From positions 1 to 64,000 of the forward strand of contig CALXOA010000008.1 in NCBI GenBank assembly GCA_944389895.1: 64,000 nt of DNA. Reading direction: 5' to 3'. Shown piece after piece: positions 35,012 through 43,900 of this stretch. The position numbers were made by a program, and so were the translations under genes. A model generated the notes under the pieces. The model did no database searches, had not been told where the DNA came from, and was given only the letters and a program-made list of their open reading frames with translations. How positions within the stretch are numbered: position 1 is the stretch's first letter; each line of letters opens with the position of its first letter. Origin of the DNA: an uncultured Victivallis sp. (lineage in GTDB: Bacteria; Verrucomicrobiota; Lentisphaeria; Victivallales; Victivallaceae).

Positions 35012-36811
35012 TCAGTTTTCCTCCGATTTGGTGATATTTTTAAACGGTTTGAACCTCGATCCGGCCCAACGCAACCCGATATGGTTGGAAAATTCCAGCG
35101 TATTCAGACGTACGCCATGCACCATCACACTCATCACGCAGAGCGCCAGATTGAGCAGGTGCCCGAAGAGAATCACCGCCACACCGCCGATCAGCAGAAA
35201 CGGAGAAATCCGGCAGATGTCGGTTCCCATGTCGTTGAAACTGGTCGCGATGTAATATCCCGCCATTCCCACGGCGAAGAGACGGATGTACGAAAGGACA
35301 TCGACGAAACTGCCGATGATGTTGAAGGGGAACTGGAAGATATCCGCCGGATTCTTCCAGTCCACATCACAGCAGATCACCAGCAACAGGCCGACACCGT
35401 ACAGCCAGTACATGTATCCCGGGAAATCGCCCGGATAGACAATCAGCCGGATCGTCAGGAAGAAATTCGCCCAGATGACCAGCATCCAGCCGACATTACG
35501 CAAAATACTGCGCAGATTGCCGTCGTGAATCGCCCGCCAGATCCGCCCGAGGGAAAGCTGCGCCACGGCGAGAATGAAACAGAAACATTGCGTATTCTGA
35601 TCCTTGAAGGCGGTGTCGTTCAACGCCGGGACCTGCGCCCAGGCCAGCCAGGACGGAGCCGGGCACCCGAAGATGTTGCTCGTCATCAAGCCCCAGACGA
35701 TCGTCGCCACACTGAGAATCGTCAGCAGCCGCACCGGAGTCTTCGCCGCCGGATTATCGCGGAACTTCCACTTCGCAAAAAGTGCTCCGAGCAGGAAAAC
35801 CAGCCCGTAACCGGCATCCCCGACGATCATGGCGTAAAAGATCGTGAAGAACACCAGAACTCCACCCGAAACGTCAATCTCATCATATCCGGGCGAAATC
35901 CCGAGAAAGCTGAAAAGCGGCGAGATCAATTTCGTGAATTTCGATTCCCGCAACAGCGTCGGCACCTGTTCTCCGGCGGCGGGATCGACGATCAACAAAC
36001 CCCAGCCCTCCGCCTTTGCCGCAGCGCGCAAACGCTCAATCTCCGGCTCCGGAACAAACCCCCGCAATGAAACCACCGCGCCGTGAGCGGAAAGGGCGTC
36101 ATGAACCTGCGCATACTCAAGCTCCGCATCCAGTTCCGTCACCCGCTCCGCTGCTTTCGCAGCTGCACCGGAAAGTTTCGTCAACTCGAAAAGAACCGAA
36201 TCGTACTCCTTGACCAACGCCGCTTCACGAATACGCAGCTGCGGGGGATCGTCCTCCCGGCCGAGCCGTACCTCCGGAAGCGTTCCAGCCTCAGGCTCCG
36301 TCAGCGTGACAACCGCGAAGAATACCCGCACACCATCCGTGCCGATCTCCCTGCACTCGGCCTGTTCAAGCTTCGCAGCCTCCTCAAACTGGGCCCGGCT
36401 GCCGGCACACAAAGTCACAAATACGCCCTTCCGCCGGAGCTCCTCGAGCGAATCCCGCCGGAAATCCCCCCATACCTCGAGGGCACGAAGGCGCTGCCGA
36501 ACCGAATCGAGTTCGCCGACCACCTGGTCGCGGCGCTCAATCAACGCGGCCGCGCGCTCAAGCACCGCCGCGCCCGAAAGCTCCTCCCGGGCTCCCGCCG
36601 CCTCAACCGCATGATCTCCGGCAAGTTTGCCGAGTTCGGCAAGCACCCGGCGACTGCCGTCAAGTTTTTCGGCGAGGAGCTGCGAATTTTCGGACTCCAC
36701 CGAGCCGACCAGCTCCACCTGCATCACACCGAGATCACGCAGCACTTCAAGCGCACGTTCCTGTTCGGAAGCCAGCGCCAGCAGCGTAACCTTTTTCATC
36801 GGTACAATCAT
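35012..36811 (-). CDS. ntpI: V-type ATPase subunit I
   Basis: This 599-aa subunit I (a-subunit homologue) forms the stator half-channel beside the K ring. The N-terminal half (about 1-310) is cytosolic, with alpha/beta and coiled-coil stretches (KVTLLALASEQERALEVLRDLGVMQVEL, VREL-type heptads). The C-terminal half has about 7-8 membrane helices, including FPFNIIGSFVDVLSYIRLFAVGMAGY with the conserved Arg. MIVPMKK starts at 36811, 10 bases after GGGAGGAG. proA ends 25 bases upstream, so this I-K pair may be read from the proA promoter or a short one of its own. Confidence 0.93.
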   Translation of the reverse strand: MIVPMKKVTLLALASEQERALEVLRDLGVMQVELVGSVESENSQLLAEKLDGSRRVLAELGKLAGDHAVEAAGAREELSGAAVLERAAALIERRDQVVGELDSVRQRLRALEVWGDFRRDSLEELRRKGVFVTLCAGSRAQFEEAAKLEQAECREIGTDGVRVFFAVVTLTEPEAGTLPEVRLGREDDPPQLRIREAALVKEYDSVLFELTKLSGAAAKAAERVTELDAELEYAQVHDALSAHGAVVSLRGFVPEPEIERLRAAAKAEGWGLLIVDPAAGEQVPTLLRESKFTKLISPLFSFLGISPGYDEIDVSGGVLVFFTIFYAMIVGDAGYGLVFLLGALFAKWKFRDNPAAKTPVRLLTILSVATIVWGLMTSNIFGCPAPSWLAWAQVPALNDTAFKDQNTQCFCFILAVAQLSLGRIWRAIHDGNLRSILRNVGWMLVIWANFFLTIRLIVYPGDFPGYMYWLYGVGLLLVICCDVDWKNPADIFQFPFNIIGSFVDVLSYIRLFAVGMAGYYIATSFNDMGTDICRISPFLLIGGVAVILFGHLLNLALCVMSVMVHGVRLNTLEFSNHIGLRWAGSRFKPFKNITKSEEN

Positions 36812-36836
36812 TTAAACCGGACTCCTCCCGCTGAAA

Positions 36837-38114
36837 TTATGAACGAATCTGGCCGTCGCCCCTGACCAGAAACTTGTAGCTGGTCAACTCATCGGCCCCC
36901 ATCGGCCCGCGGGCGTGAAGCTTGTCGGTACTGATGCCGATCTCGGCGCCCATGCCGAATTCCCCGCCGTCGGTGAACCGCGTCGAAGCGTTGGCATAGA
37001 GCGTCGACGAATCCACGTTAGCAAAAAAGTAATCGATGTCCGCGGGAATCGAGCTGATGATCCCGTCACTGTGCCGGGAACCGTAGCGGTTGATGTGCTC
37101 AACCGCCTCCTCAACAGAACCGACCATTTTGACGGTCAGGATCAGATCGAGGTATTCGGCATAATAATCCTCTTCGGTCGCCGGCCGGGCGGCAGGATCG
37201 AGCCGGCAGTACTCCCCGTCACCACGCAACTCCACTCCACGCGCCTTCATCGCCGCGGCAAACGGCGGAACAAACCGCCCGGCAACCCGGCGATCGATCA
37301 ACAACGTCTCGAGAGCGTTGCAGGCACTCGGACGCTGACACTTGGCGTTTTCAACGATCGCGACCGCCTTCTCGACGTCGCACTCGGCGTCGATGTAGAG
37401 ATGGCAGACGCCCTTGTAGTGCTTCAACACCGGCATGGTCGCCTCGGCGCAGACCAGCCGGATCAACCGTTCGCCGCCGCGCGGAATCACCAGATCGATG
37501 TATTGATCCATTTTGAGCAGAAGATTGACGGCGGCATGATCGGTCCACGGCACCAGCTGCACCATCCCGTCGGGAAGGCCGCACCCGATCGCGGCATCGT
37601 TCAGCACCCGTGCCAGCGCAAGATTGGAGTGGAACGCCTCACTGCCGCCGCGCAGAATCACCGCATTCCCCGCCTTGAGGCAGATTCCCGCAGCATCGAC
37701 CGTCACATTCGGCCGGGATTCGTAGATGATGCCGATCACCCCGAGCGGCACACTGATCTTGGTGATCACCAGCCCGTTCGGGCGAACCGTTTCGGAGAGG
37801 ATACGCCCCACAGGATCACGCTGGGACGCCACCACCCTCAACCCTTCGGCCATCTCGCGGACCCGACGATCATTGAGAGTCAGGCGATCGAGCATCGCTG
37901 CCGAAATTCCCGCGGCACGCGCAGCCTCAAGATCACGCTGATTGGCCTCCATCACCGAAGCGGCGGCGCCTTCCAGTTCGCGGGCCATCGCCTCGAGACA
38001 TTGCTTCTTGCGTTCGGCGGGGAGCACAGCCAGCGCACGGGAGGCGATTTTCGCCTTTTTCCCCATTTCCAGCAGAGTTTCCCGCATCGTTTCGGTTGTC
38101 ACCGCAGTGCTCAC
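36837..38114 (-). CDS. proA: gamma-glutamyl phosphate reductase
   Basis: This 425-aa ALDH-superfamily enzyme makes glutamate-5-semialdehyde for proline synthesis. Motifs include ITKISVPLGVIGIIYESRPNVTVDA, LKAGNAVILRGGSEAFHSN, the catalytic Cys region ENAKCQRPSACNALET and the C-terminal SSTLYANASTRFTDGGEFGMGAEIGIST. I chose the GTG at 38114 because AGGGAGG lies about 9 bases upstream; the further open frame is not conserved. proB is not adjacent. It is followed closely by the V-ATPase I gene. Confidence 0.94.
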   Translation of the reverse strand: MSTAVTTETMRETLLEMGKKAKIASRALAVLPAERKKQCLEAMARELEGAAASVMEANQRDLEAARAAGISAAMLDRLTLNDRRVREMAEGLRVVASQRDPVGRILSETVRPNGLVITKISVPLGVIGIIYESRPNVTVDAAGICLKAGNAVILRGGSEAFHSNLALARVLNDAAIGCGLPDGMVQLVPWTDHAAVNLLLKMDQYIDLVIPRGGERLIRLVCAEATMPVLKHYKGVCHLYIDAECDVEKAVAIVENAKCQRPSACNALETLLIDRRVAGRFVPPFAAAMKARGVELRGDGEYCRLDPAARPATEEDYYAEYLDLILTVKMVGSVEEAVEHINRYGSRHSDGIISSIPADIDYFFANVDSSTLYANASTRFTDGGEFGMGAEIGISTDKLHARGPMGADELTSYKFLVRGDGQIRS

Positions 38115-38277
38115 GGCAGAATACCTCCCTGCGTCAGAATGTTTCAGAATTACAAAATACACCCTTAAAATACAACAATTCCGGCCGAGTTGCAAATCTC
38201 AACACGGTAAATAATTGACCAATCTTGCTTTTTTCCGGGCGAAGGCGCGTATTCGACGATTTTTCACGCGCGGGAGA

Positions 38278-38305
38278 TTGCATTTTGACGAAATCGGGCT
38301 ATGTT
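38278..38305 (+). promoter_or_regulatory. possible purA promoter
   Basis: TTGCAT (38278-38283), a 16-base spacer and TATGTT (38300-38305) lie about 57 bases before purA. TTGACG at 38285 is an alternative -35 without a well-spaced -10. The 248-base gap between proA and purA otherwise holds only AT-rich sequence and a likely proA promoter near 38170-38205. Confidence 0.4.
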
Positions 38306-38362
38306 ATTTTCCTTGTTTTCTTTTGCGAAAATCTGTTCCATTTCAATACGGGAGAATTTGAG

Positions 38363-39631
38363 ATGCCGGTTGACATTCTGGTCGGAACCCAGTGGGGGGA
38401 CGAAGGGAAAGGCAAGCTGATCGACGTGCTGACGCGCGATGTGGATATGGTGGTCCGGTTCCAGGGCGGCAACAATGCCGGGCACACCGTCGAAATCGGT
38501 GACAAGCACTACGTGCTCCACCTTGTCCCCTCCGGGATCTTCCGCGAAAACGTCGTCAACGTGATCGGCAACGGTCTGGTGGTCGACGTGCTCGGGCTGG
38601 TTGAGGAAATGAAGGGGATTGCAGCGGCCGGATTCTCTGTCGACAATGTGATGCTCTCAAGCCGCGCCCAGCTGATCTTCGAATACCACAAGCGGGCCGA
38701 CGCCCTCCGGGAAGCGAGTGCGGGGTCCCGGAAGATCGGAACGACCAGACGCGGAATCGGCCCGGCGTATGCCGACAAGATGAACCGGACCGGCATCCGC
38801 GGCATCGACCTGACCTGCCCGGAACGGCTGGAGGAGCAGTTCCGCCGCGAAGCGGAAAAATACAACAAGCTGTTTTCCGAATACGGCATCGCCCAGCTGG
38901 ATATCGACGCCGAATGGGAACGCGTCCGCGAAGCGGCCGAATACCTCCGCGGGCATGTCTGCGACACCGTTTACGCCGTGAATGCGGCAATCAAGGCCGG
39001 GAAAAAGATCCTCTGCGAGGGAGCTCAGGCAGCATTGCTCGACATCGATCACGGGACCTACCCCTTTGTGACCAGCAGCAACACCGTCTCCGGCGGCGCC
39101 TGCACCGGCGCCGGAATCGCGCCTCAGAAGATCCGCGATGTGTGGGGAGTGATCAAAGCCTACACCACCAGAGTCGGCGAAGGACCGTTCCCGACCGAAC
39201 TCTTCGACGAGTGCGGTGAAAAACTCCGGCAGATCGGGCATGAGTTCGGTGCGACCACCGGCCGGCCGCGCCGCTGCGGCTGGTTCGACGCGGTGGCCGG
39301 GCGTTACGCCTGCATGGTTGACGGGGTCAACAAACTGGCGGTAACCAAGCTCGACGTTCTCGACGATCTTGACCGCATCGGGATATGCGTGGCCTACGAG
39401 ATCAACGGGCGGACCACTTCGGAGTTTCCGGCCTCCATCGAAGAACTTGCCGCGGCAAAACCGGTGCTCGAATGGCTGCCCGGCTGGAAACAGGACACCA
39501 GCAGGGCCACGCGCTGGGAAGACCTGCCCGAAAATGCGCAGAACTACCTGAAGCGCATCGCCGGTCTGGTCGATTCCACCATCGCCATCGTCTCGGTCGG
39601 CCCGCGCCGTGACCAGACGTTCCTGGTCTGA
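38363..39631 (+). CDS. purA: adenylosuccinate synthetase
   Basis: This 422-aa enzyme joins IMP and aspartate using GTP, the first committed step to AMP. The P-loop-like GTQWGDEGKGKLIDVL is at the N terminus, followed by FQGGNNAGHTVE, GTTRRGIGPAYADKMNR, the L-Asp loop region TTGRPRRCGWFD and the C-terminal KLDVLDDL. The ATG at 38363 has GGGAG 8 bases upstream; the open frame to 38225 has no homology. It is a single-gene unit with a strong terminator. Confidence 0.95.
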   Translation: MPVDILVGTQWGDEGKGKLIDVLTRDVDMVVRFQGGNNAGHTVEIGDKHYVLHLVPSGIFRENVVNVIGNGLVVDVLGLVEEMKGIAAAGFSVDNVMLSSRAQLIFEYHKRADALREASAGSRKIGTTRRGIGPAYADKMNRTGIRGIDLTCPERLEEQFRREAEKYNKLFSEYGIAQLDIDAEWERVREAAEYLRGHVCDTVYAVNAAIKAGKKILCEGAQAALLDIDHGTYPFVTSSNTVSGGACTGAGIAPQKIRDVWGVIKAYTTRVGEGPFPTELFDECGEKLRQIGHEFGATTGRPRRCGWFDAVAGRYACMVDGVNKLAVTKLDVLDDLDRIGICVAYEINGRTTSEFPASIEELAAAKPVLEWLPGWKQDTSRATRWEDLPENAQNYLKRIAGLVDSTIAIVSVGPRRDQTFLV

Positions 39632-39669
39632 CACTCAGACCGGGTGAAAGACAAGGCGTGACCGTAATC

Positions 39670-39711
39670 GGCGACCGTGACCGGCATCTTCCGGACGGTC
39701 GCCCTTTTTTT
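39670..39711 (+). terminator. terminator after purA
   Basis: A stem of GGCGACCGT (39670-39678) with ACGGTCGCC (39695-39703), extended inside by CCGG pairing with CCGG, is followed by seven T. The rodA start lies only about 39 bases beyond. Confidence 0.85.
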
Positions 39712-39749
39712 CAACCGGCGTTCCGGAAACAGAAGGCATTGAATCGATA

Positions 39750-40946
39750 GTGCGGATCGAAACCAGAAACGACTTTCGGGTACGGCGTGACGGCGGCGAC
39801 GGGCTGCTGCTGCGCCTCCGCTGTTTTTTCGCGGGTTTCGACTTCGTCCAGTTCATGGCACTCATCACGTTGTGCGGAGCGGGGCTTCTTTTCATCCATT
39901 CCACCGGCATTCAGATCGGAACGCCGTCCGCACGGCTCTTTTTTTTCAAGCAGGTGCAGTGGGTCACGCTCGGCGGAATCCTCTGGTTCGCAGCCTCTCT
40001 GATCGATTACCGCCAGATTCACTTCCGTTTGTTTGCGCTGCTCTTCTATTTCGCCTCGCTGGTGTTGCTGGTGCTGGTTTTCTTCATCGGGACCAGGGTG
40101 TACGGAGCTCAGAGCTGGATCCGGATTTTCGGCCTGAATCTGCAGCCTTCGGAGTTCAGCAAACTCGCGGTTGTGGTGCTGTTGTCGGCGATGTTCTCGA
40201 CGCCGATGTTCAATGTGAACCGCCTGCCCTGCCTGCTGCTCGGCGCGATAGTCGTGGCGATCCCCTTCGGACTGATCCTGAAGGAACCGGACTTCGGCAG
40301 CGCAATCATCCTGCTGCCGACCTTCCTGCTGATCATCTTCTGTGCCGGATTGAAATGGCGCTACATCATCGTGACGGTGGTCATGGCGCTGCTGGTCGGA
40401 GGTGCGGCAATTCTGAATGAAGCAGTGGAGTTCCGCCCATTGCTCAAAGACTATCAGCGCGCCCGCATCCGGGTGTTTCTGAGGCCGGAAACCGATCTGA
40501 TGCACCGCGGTTACAACCAGTATCAGGCCCGCCTCGCGGTCGGCTCCGGCGGTCTCTGGGGGAAAGGCATCGGGCAGGGAACCCAGAACACGCTCGGATT
40601 TCTGCCGCAGACCGTCTCCAACAACGATTTCATCTTCTCGGTGATCGCCGAAGAGGTCGGATTCGCCGGCTGTCTGGTGTTGCTGCTGGCTTATCTCGCC
40701 CTCTTCTATTCGATTCTGCGAACCGCCTTCACCACATCGGATCCCTTCGGGCGTTACATCGCAATCGGCATGGTCGGGATCATCTTCACTCACACCTACA
40801 TCAACATCGGCATGAGCATCGGCCTGATGCCGGTCACCGGGGTGCCGCTGCCGTTTGTAAGCTACGGCGGCTCCTTCGTTCTGATGGGGCTCACCGGCTG
40901 CGGCATCCTGCAATCGGTCTACCGTTACCGCGATACGGGAAACTGA
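39750..40946 (+). CDS. rodA: SEDS-family peptidoglycan polymerase RodA
   Basis: This 398-aa membrane protein has about 10 helices and the SEDS signatures. LQPSEFSKLAVVVLL and LKEPDFGSAIILLPTFL are in the first half. The extracellular loop contains YNQYQARLAVGSGGLWGKGIGQGTQ and FIFSVIAEEVGF, and PVTGVPLPFVSYGGS is near the end. It polymerises lipid II during elongation, normally with a class B PBP. It is called RodA rather than FtsW by length and loop sequence; mreB, mreC and pbp2 are not in the window. Start is the GTG at 39750, with a weak ribosome site. Confidence 0.88.
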   Translation: MRIETRNDFRVRRDGGDGLLLRLRCFFAGFDFVQFMALITLCGAGLLFIHSTGIQIGTPSARLFFFKQVQWVTLGGILWFAASLIDYRQIHFRLFALLFYFASLVLLVLVFFIGTRVYGAQSWIRIFGLNLQPSEFSKLAVVVLLSAMFSTPMFNVNRLPCLLLGAIVVAIPFGLILKEPDFGSAIILLPTFLLIIFCAGLKWRYIIVTVVMALLVGGAAILNEAVEFRPLLKDYQRARIRVFLRPETDLMHRGYNQYQARLAVGSGGLWGKGIGQGTQNTLGFLPQTVSNNDFIFSVIAEEVGFAGCLVLLLAYLALFYSILRTAFTTSDPFGRYIAIGMVGIIFTHTYINIGMSIGLMPVTGVPLPFVSYGGSFVLMGLTGCGILQSVYRYRDTGN

Positions 40947-40967
40947 CGCTTCGCCGGTGGTGCATCC

Positions 40968-43900
40968 CTACTTCGGCTGCTGTTCCCGAATGATCTCCAC
41001 GGCATTGAAATGACGGATGGAGGAATCCCCCTCTTCCGCAATGCATTTCAACGTCAGGATTCCATCGGAGACCTCCACTCCGGGAAACTCCAGAATCACC
41101 GGATTGCGGAGATCCCCCTTCATCGCCCGGTAGAAATCGAGTCTCCGGAACAGGACCTTTCCCTGCGCCTCAAGTGTGAACATCAGCGGAATATCCGGCT
41201 TGAATTTCGGAGCATAAGCGTAGCGCATGTAGAGTTTCACCGTATATCTGCCATTCGGCACCCGGAACCGGTAGCCGTCGATGTCCCACGCCTCGGTTTC
41301 GAAAACACCGGGAGCTCCGCCATCCTGAACATCATCCACGTCACGCCGGCAGGTCTTATGCTGGCCGAAATAACCGTAGACCCCCTGTCGGCTGAACTCG
41401 GCATCCGGAAAAAAGAGCCGTCCATCCGGCGTGGAATAGAACTCATTGGAACCGCAGTTGACGGCAATGTGGTTCGCATCGAGCATCCGCTGCATTTCCG
41501 CGATCTCGCGGACGTTCCGGGTCGAGAGCAGAAATTCCTGAAGCAGAACACTGAAAAGCAGCCGGTGCGCCTCCGCATAGTGCCCCGCGGCGACCTCCGC
41601 TTCCGCACGACGGAACACTTCCCGCTCCGCGGCGACCGCTTTTTCCCCGCGAATCGCCTCCACCTCCCGGAGGCGGGTGCGAAGTTCAGCGAGCCGATCG
41701 GAATAGAAGCGGATCGCCCGCTCCGGAACTTCAACTTCAATCCGGAACTCCTCCTCTGCACGGCCGGGCAGCAGGAACGACCGCAGCTGGTAGGCCTCCA
41801 GCGTGATCTCGTCAAGCTTTACCGTTTCCCCGGTACTCAGGTCACGAACTTCCACCGCCCGACCGGCCGCCTGAACCGTGACCCGTACTCCGGACCAGAG
41901 CGTATTGGCCAGATAGAGATAAGTTCCGTTTTTCGTCGGAAGATACCGTGCGGCAACCGGATCAACCGCCGACGGAATATCCCGGAAAGGCAGTGCGGGC
42001 AGAGCCCGGTAGGCCTGTGCAAACTCGCGGGTCTCCATCTCACGACCCAGCGCGCCGAGCGGCTGGGCGCCGAACACGATATGTTGTGCATCGGAGGCGG
42101 CTACCTGACAGGTGAGCTCCTTCAGAAAATAACGGCCGTACGGCTTGACATCGGTGTCCTGGAAAAAACAGGAGTATTTCTCCGGCAGCAGCGTCGGAGA
42201 GGGATGCAGGATCGCGATACTTTCGAAATAGTCATGATAGATTCCGGCCAGCTGACGGCTCCGCCCGTCCCGACGGTAAAGATTCCGGTCGGCCGCGGCG
42301 GAGTAGACCAACTCGTTGAGCGGTTCCAGCCGACTGTACTGGTAGAGCTTCTGCGGCTGCTTGCTCGGGCTGAGCTGCGGCGCGAAAAAAACCCGATCCA
42401 GTTTTTCCAGAGCATCGATATCCATTCCGAAGTTCTCGTAAAAGTAACGTTTCCGGTCCAATGCGGCATCGACGTCAACCGGGAGGCTCTGTGTCACCGG
42501 ATCCTTGAAGGCCCCCTCATCCTGGGGAAAGATCAACAGATTCCATTCCGGGTTGACTTCGTGAATGGTCTCGGCGATCGCACGGATCAACCGGGTGGTC
42601 CTGTCGGCACGCCAGCGGAGCCACGCTTCACGCTGCGGACCGGTGAGAAACTCATAACGCCCCTCTTCCGGAACCTTGATCCCGGTCTCTTTCGTGAACA
42701 ACGCGATATTGTAGTCGTCATATCCCCACGCCAGTCCCTTCCACGGCACCGTCCAGAGGGCAAAACCGGTGACGTTGTCGTGCCTGCCGAGCTGGGTCGC
42801 CAGATCCCGGATGTGCGCGAGGTAAAACGCCATGATCTCCGGATTGGTCGGAAAGTTCGGATACCGTGAACCGAACATGCCGCCGTCGATTCTTCCGGTA
42901 CGATCCCCCATCAGCCACCCGCGCTTCTCCGCGTCGGGCATCGTCACCGTGGAATGCGCCACTTCGGGAATGGAAGAGATGTTGATCCCGCACAGAAAGG
43001 AGATCCCATTCTCCTTCAGCGCCCGGAGCATATAGTCCAACCCGCCCGCCTTCTCCGGCGGAAATCCCGGCGGAACGTCGGTGTCCATCATGGAGTAGAC
43101 GTAGAAATAACGCAGCAGATTGTACTGAATCGAGTTCATGCCGACATAGGAGAAATACTTCCCCAGTTCTCCGAACACATGGAAGTCGAAGTTCGGGAAC
43201 TTCCGTTTGCGTTCCCACAGCACACTGTCGTAGTAATCCCGGTTCAGGTTCATGTAGAAGGTCTGATCTTCATCAAGGTGCCCCAGCGTCCGGGCCGGAA
43301 GTCCGGCGGGCTCCTCTATCTGCAATGCGGGCAACGCCCCGCCCTCGATCTCGTAGATGCGCAACGCGGAGACGGCCGCAGGACGCCCGGCGGCAAGATT
43401 GCGGAACTCAAACAGATATTCCGGGAATCCCGGCCAGAAGAGATAGCGGGTGGTGATCATCTTTCCGGACAGGGGATATTCAATGCCGGATTGAATCCCC
43501 TGCTGAAGCCGGTCACGGTCGCAATATCCCTGTGAAGGGCGATAGATGTAATGGGCGGCAAGGCGCGGTTTGTCATCCGGCCAGTCGATCTCGATCAGGA
43601 CCGGTTTTCCCATCGCCTCTTCCGGAAATTTCACCTCGAACCCGAAACGGCCGAAATTTTCCTGTACTCCTTCCAGATAATGCAGAGAACCTTCGGTCAC
43701 CCGCCTGAACTCTCCCAGCATGGGCGGCGGTGCATTCACCAGATCGCAGGAATAGAGCTCACGCCCCCGTTTGAAATCCTCCCGGGTCGCGGAAGCCGGT
43801 CGCGGAAGCGGCGGGCAGACATCGATTCCGAACGTGCGCTGAAACACGGTGCCCCCGTTCCCCCGCACCGAGGTGCGCAACAGGTAGTTCCCGGGCGCCA

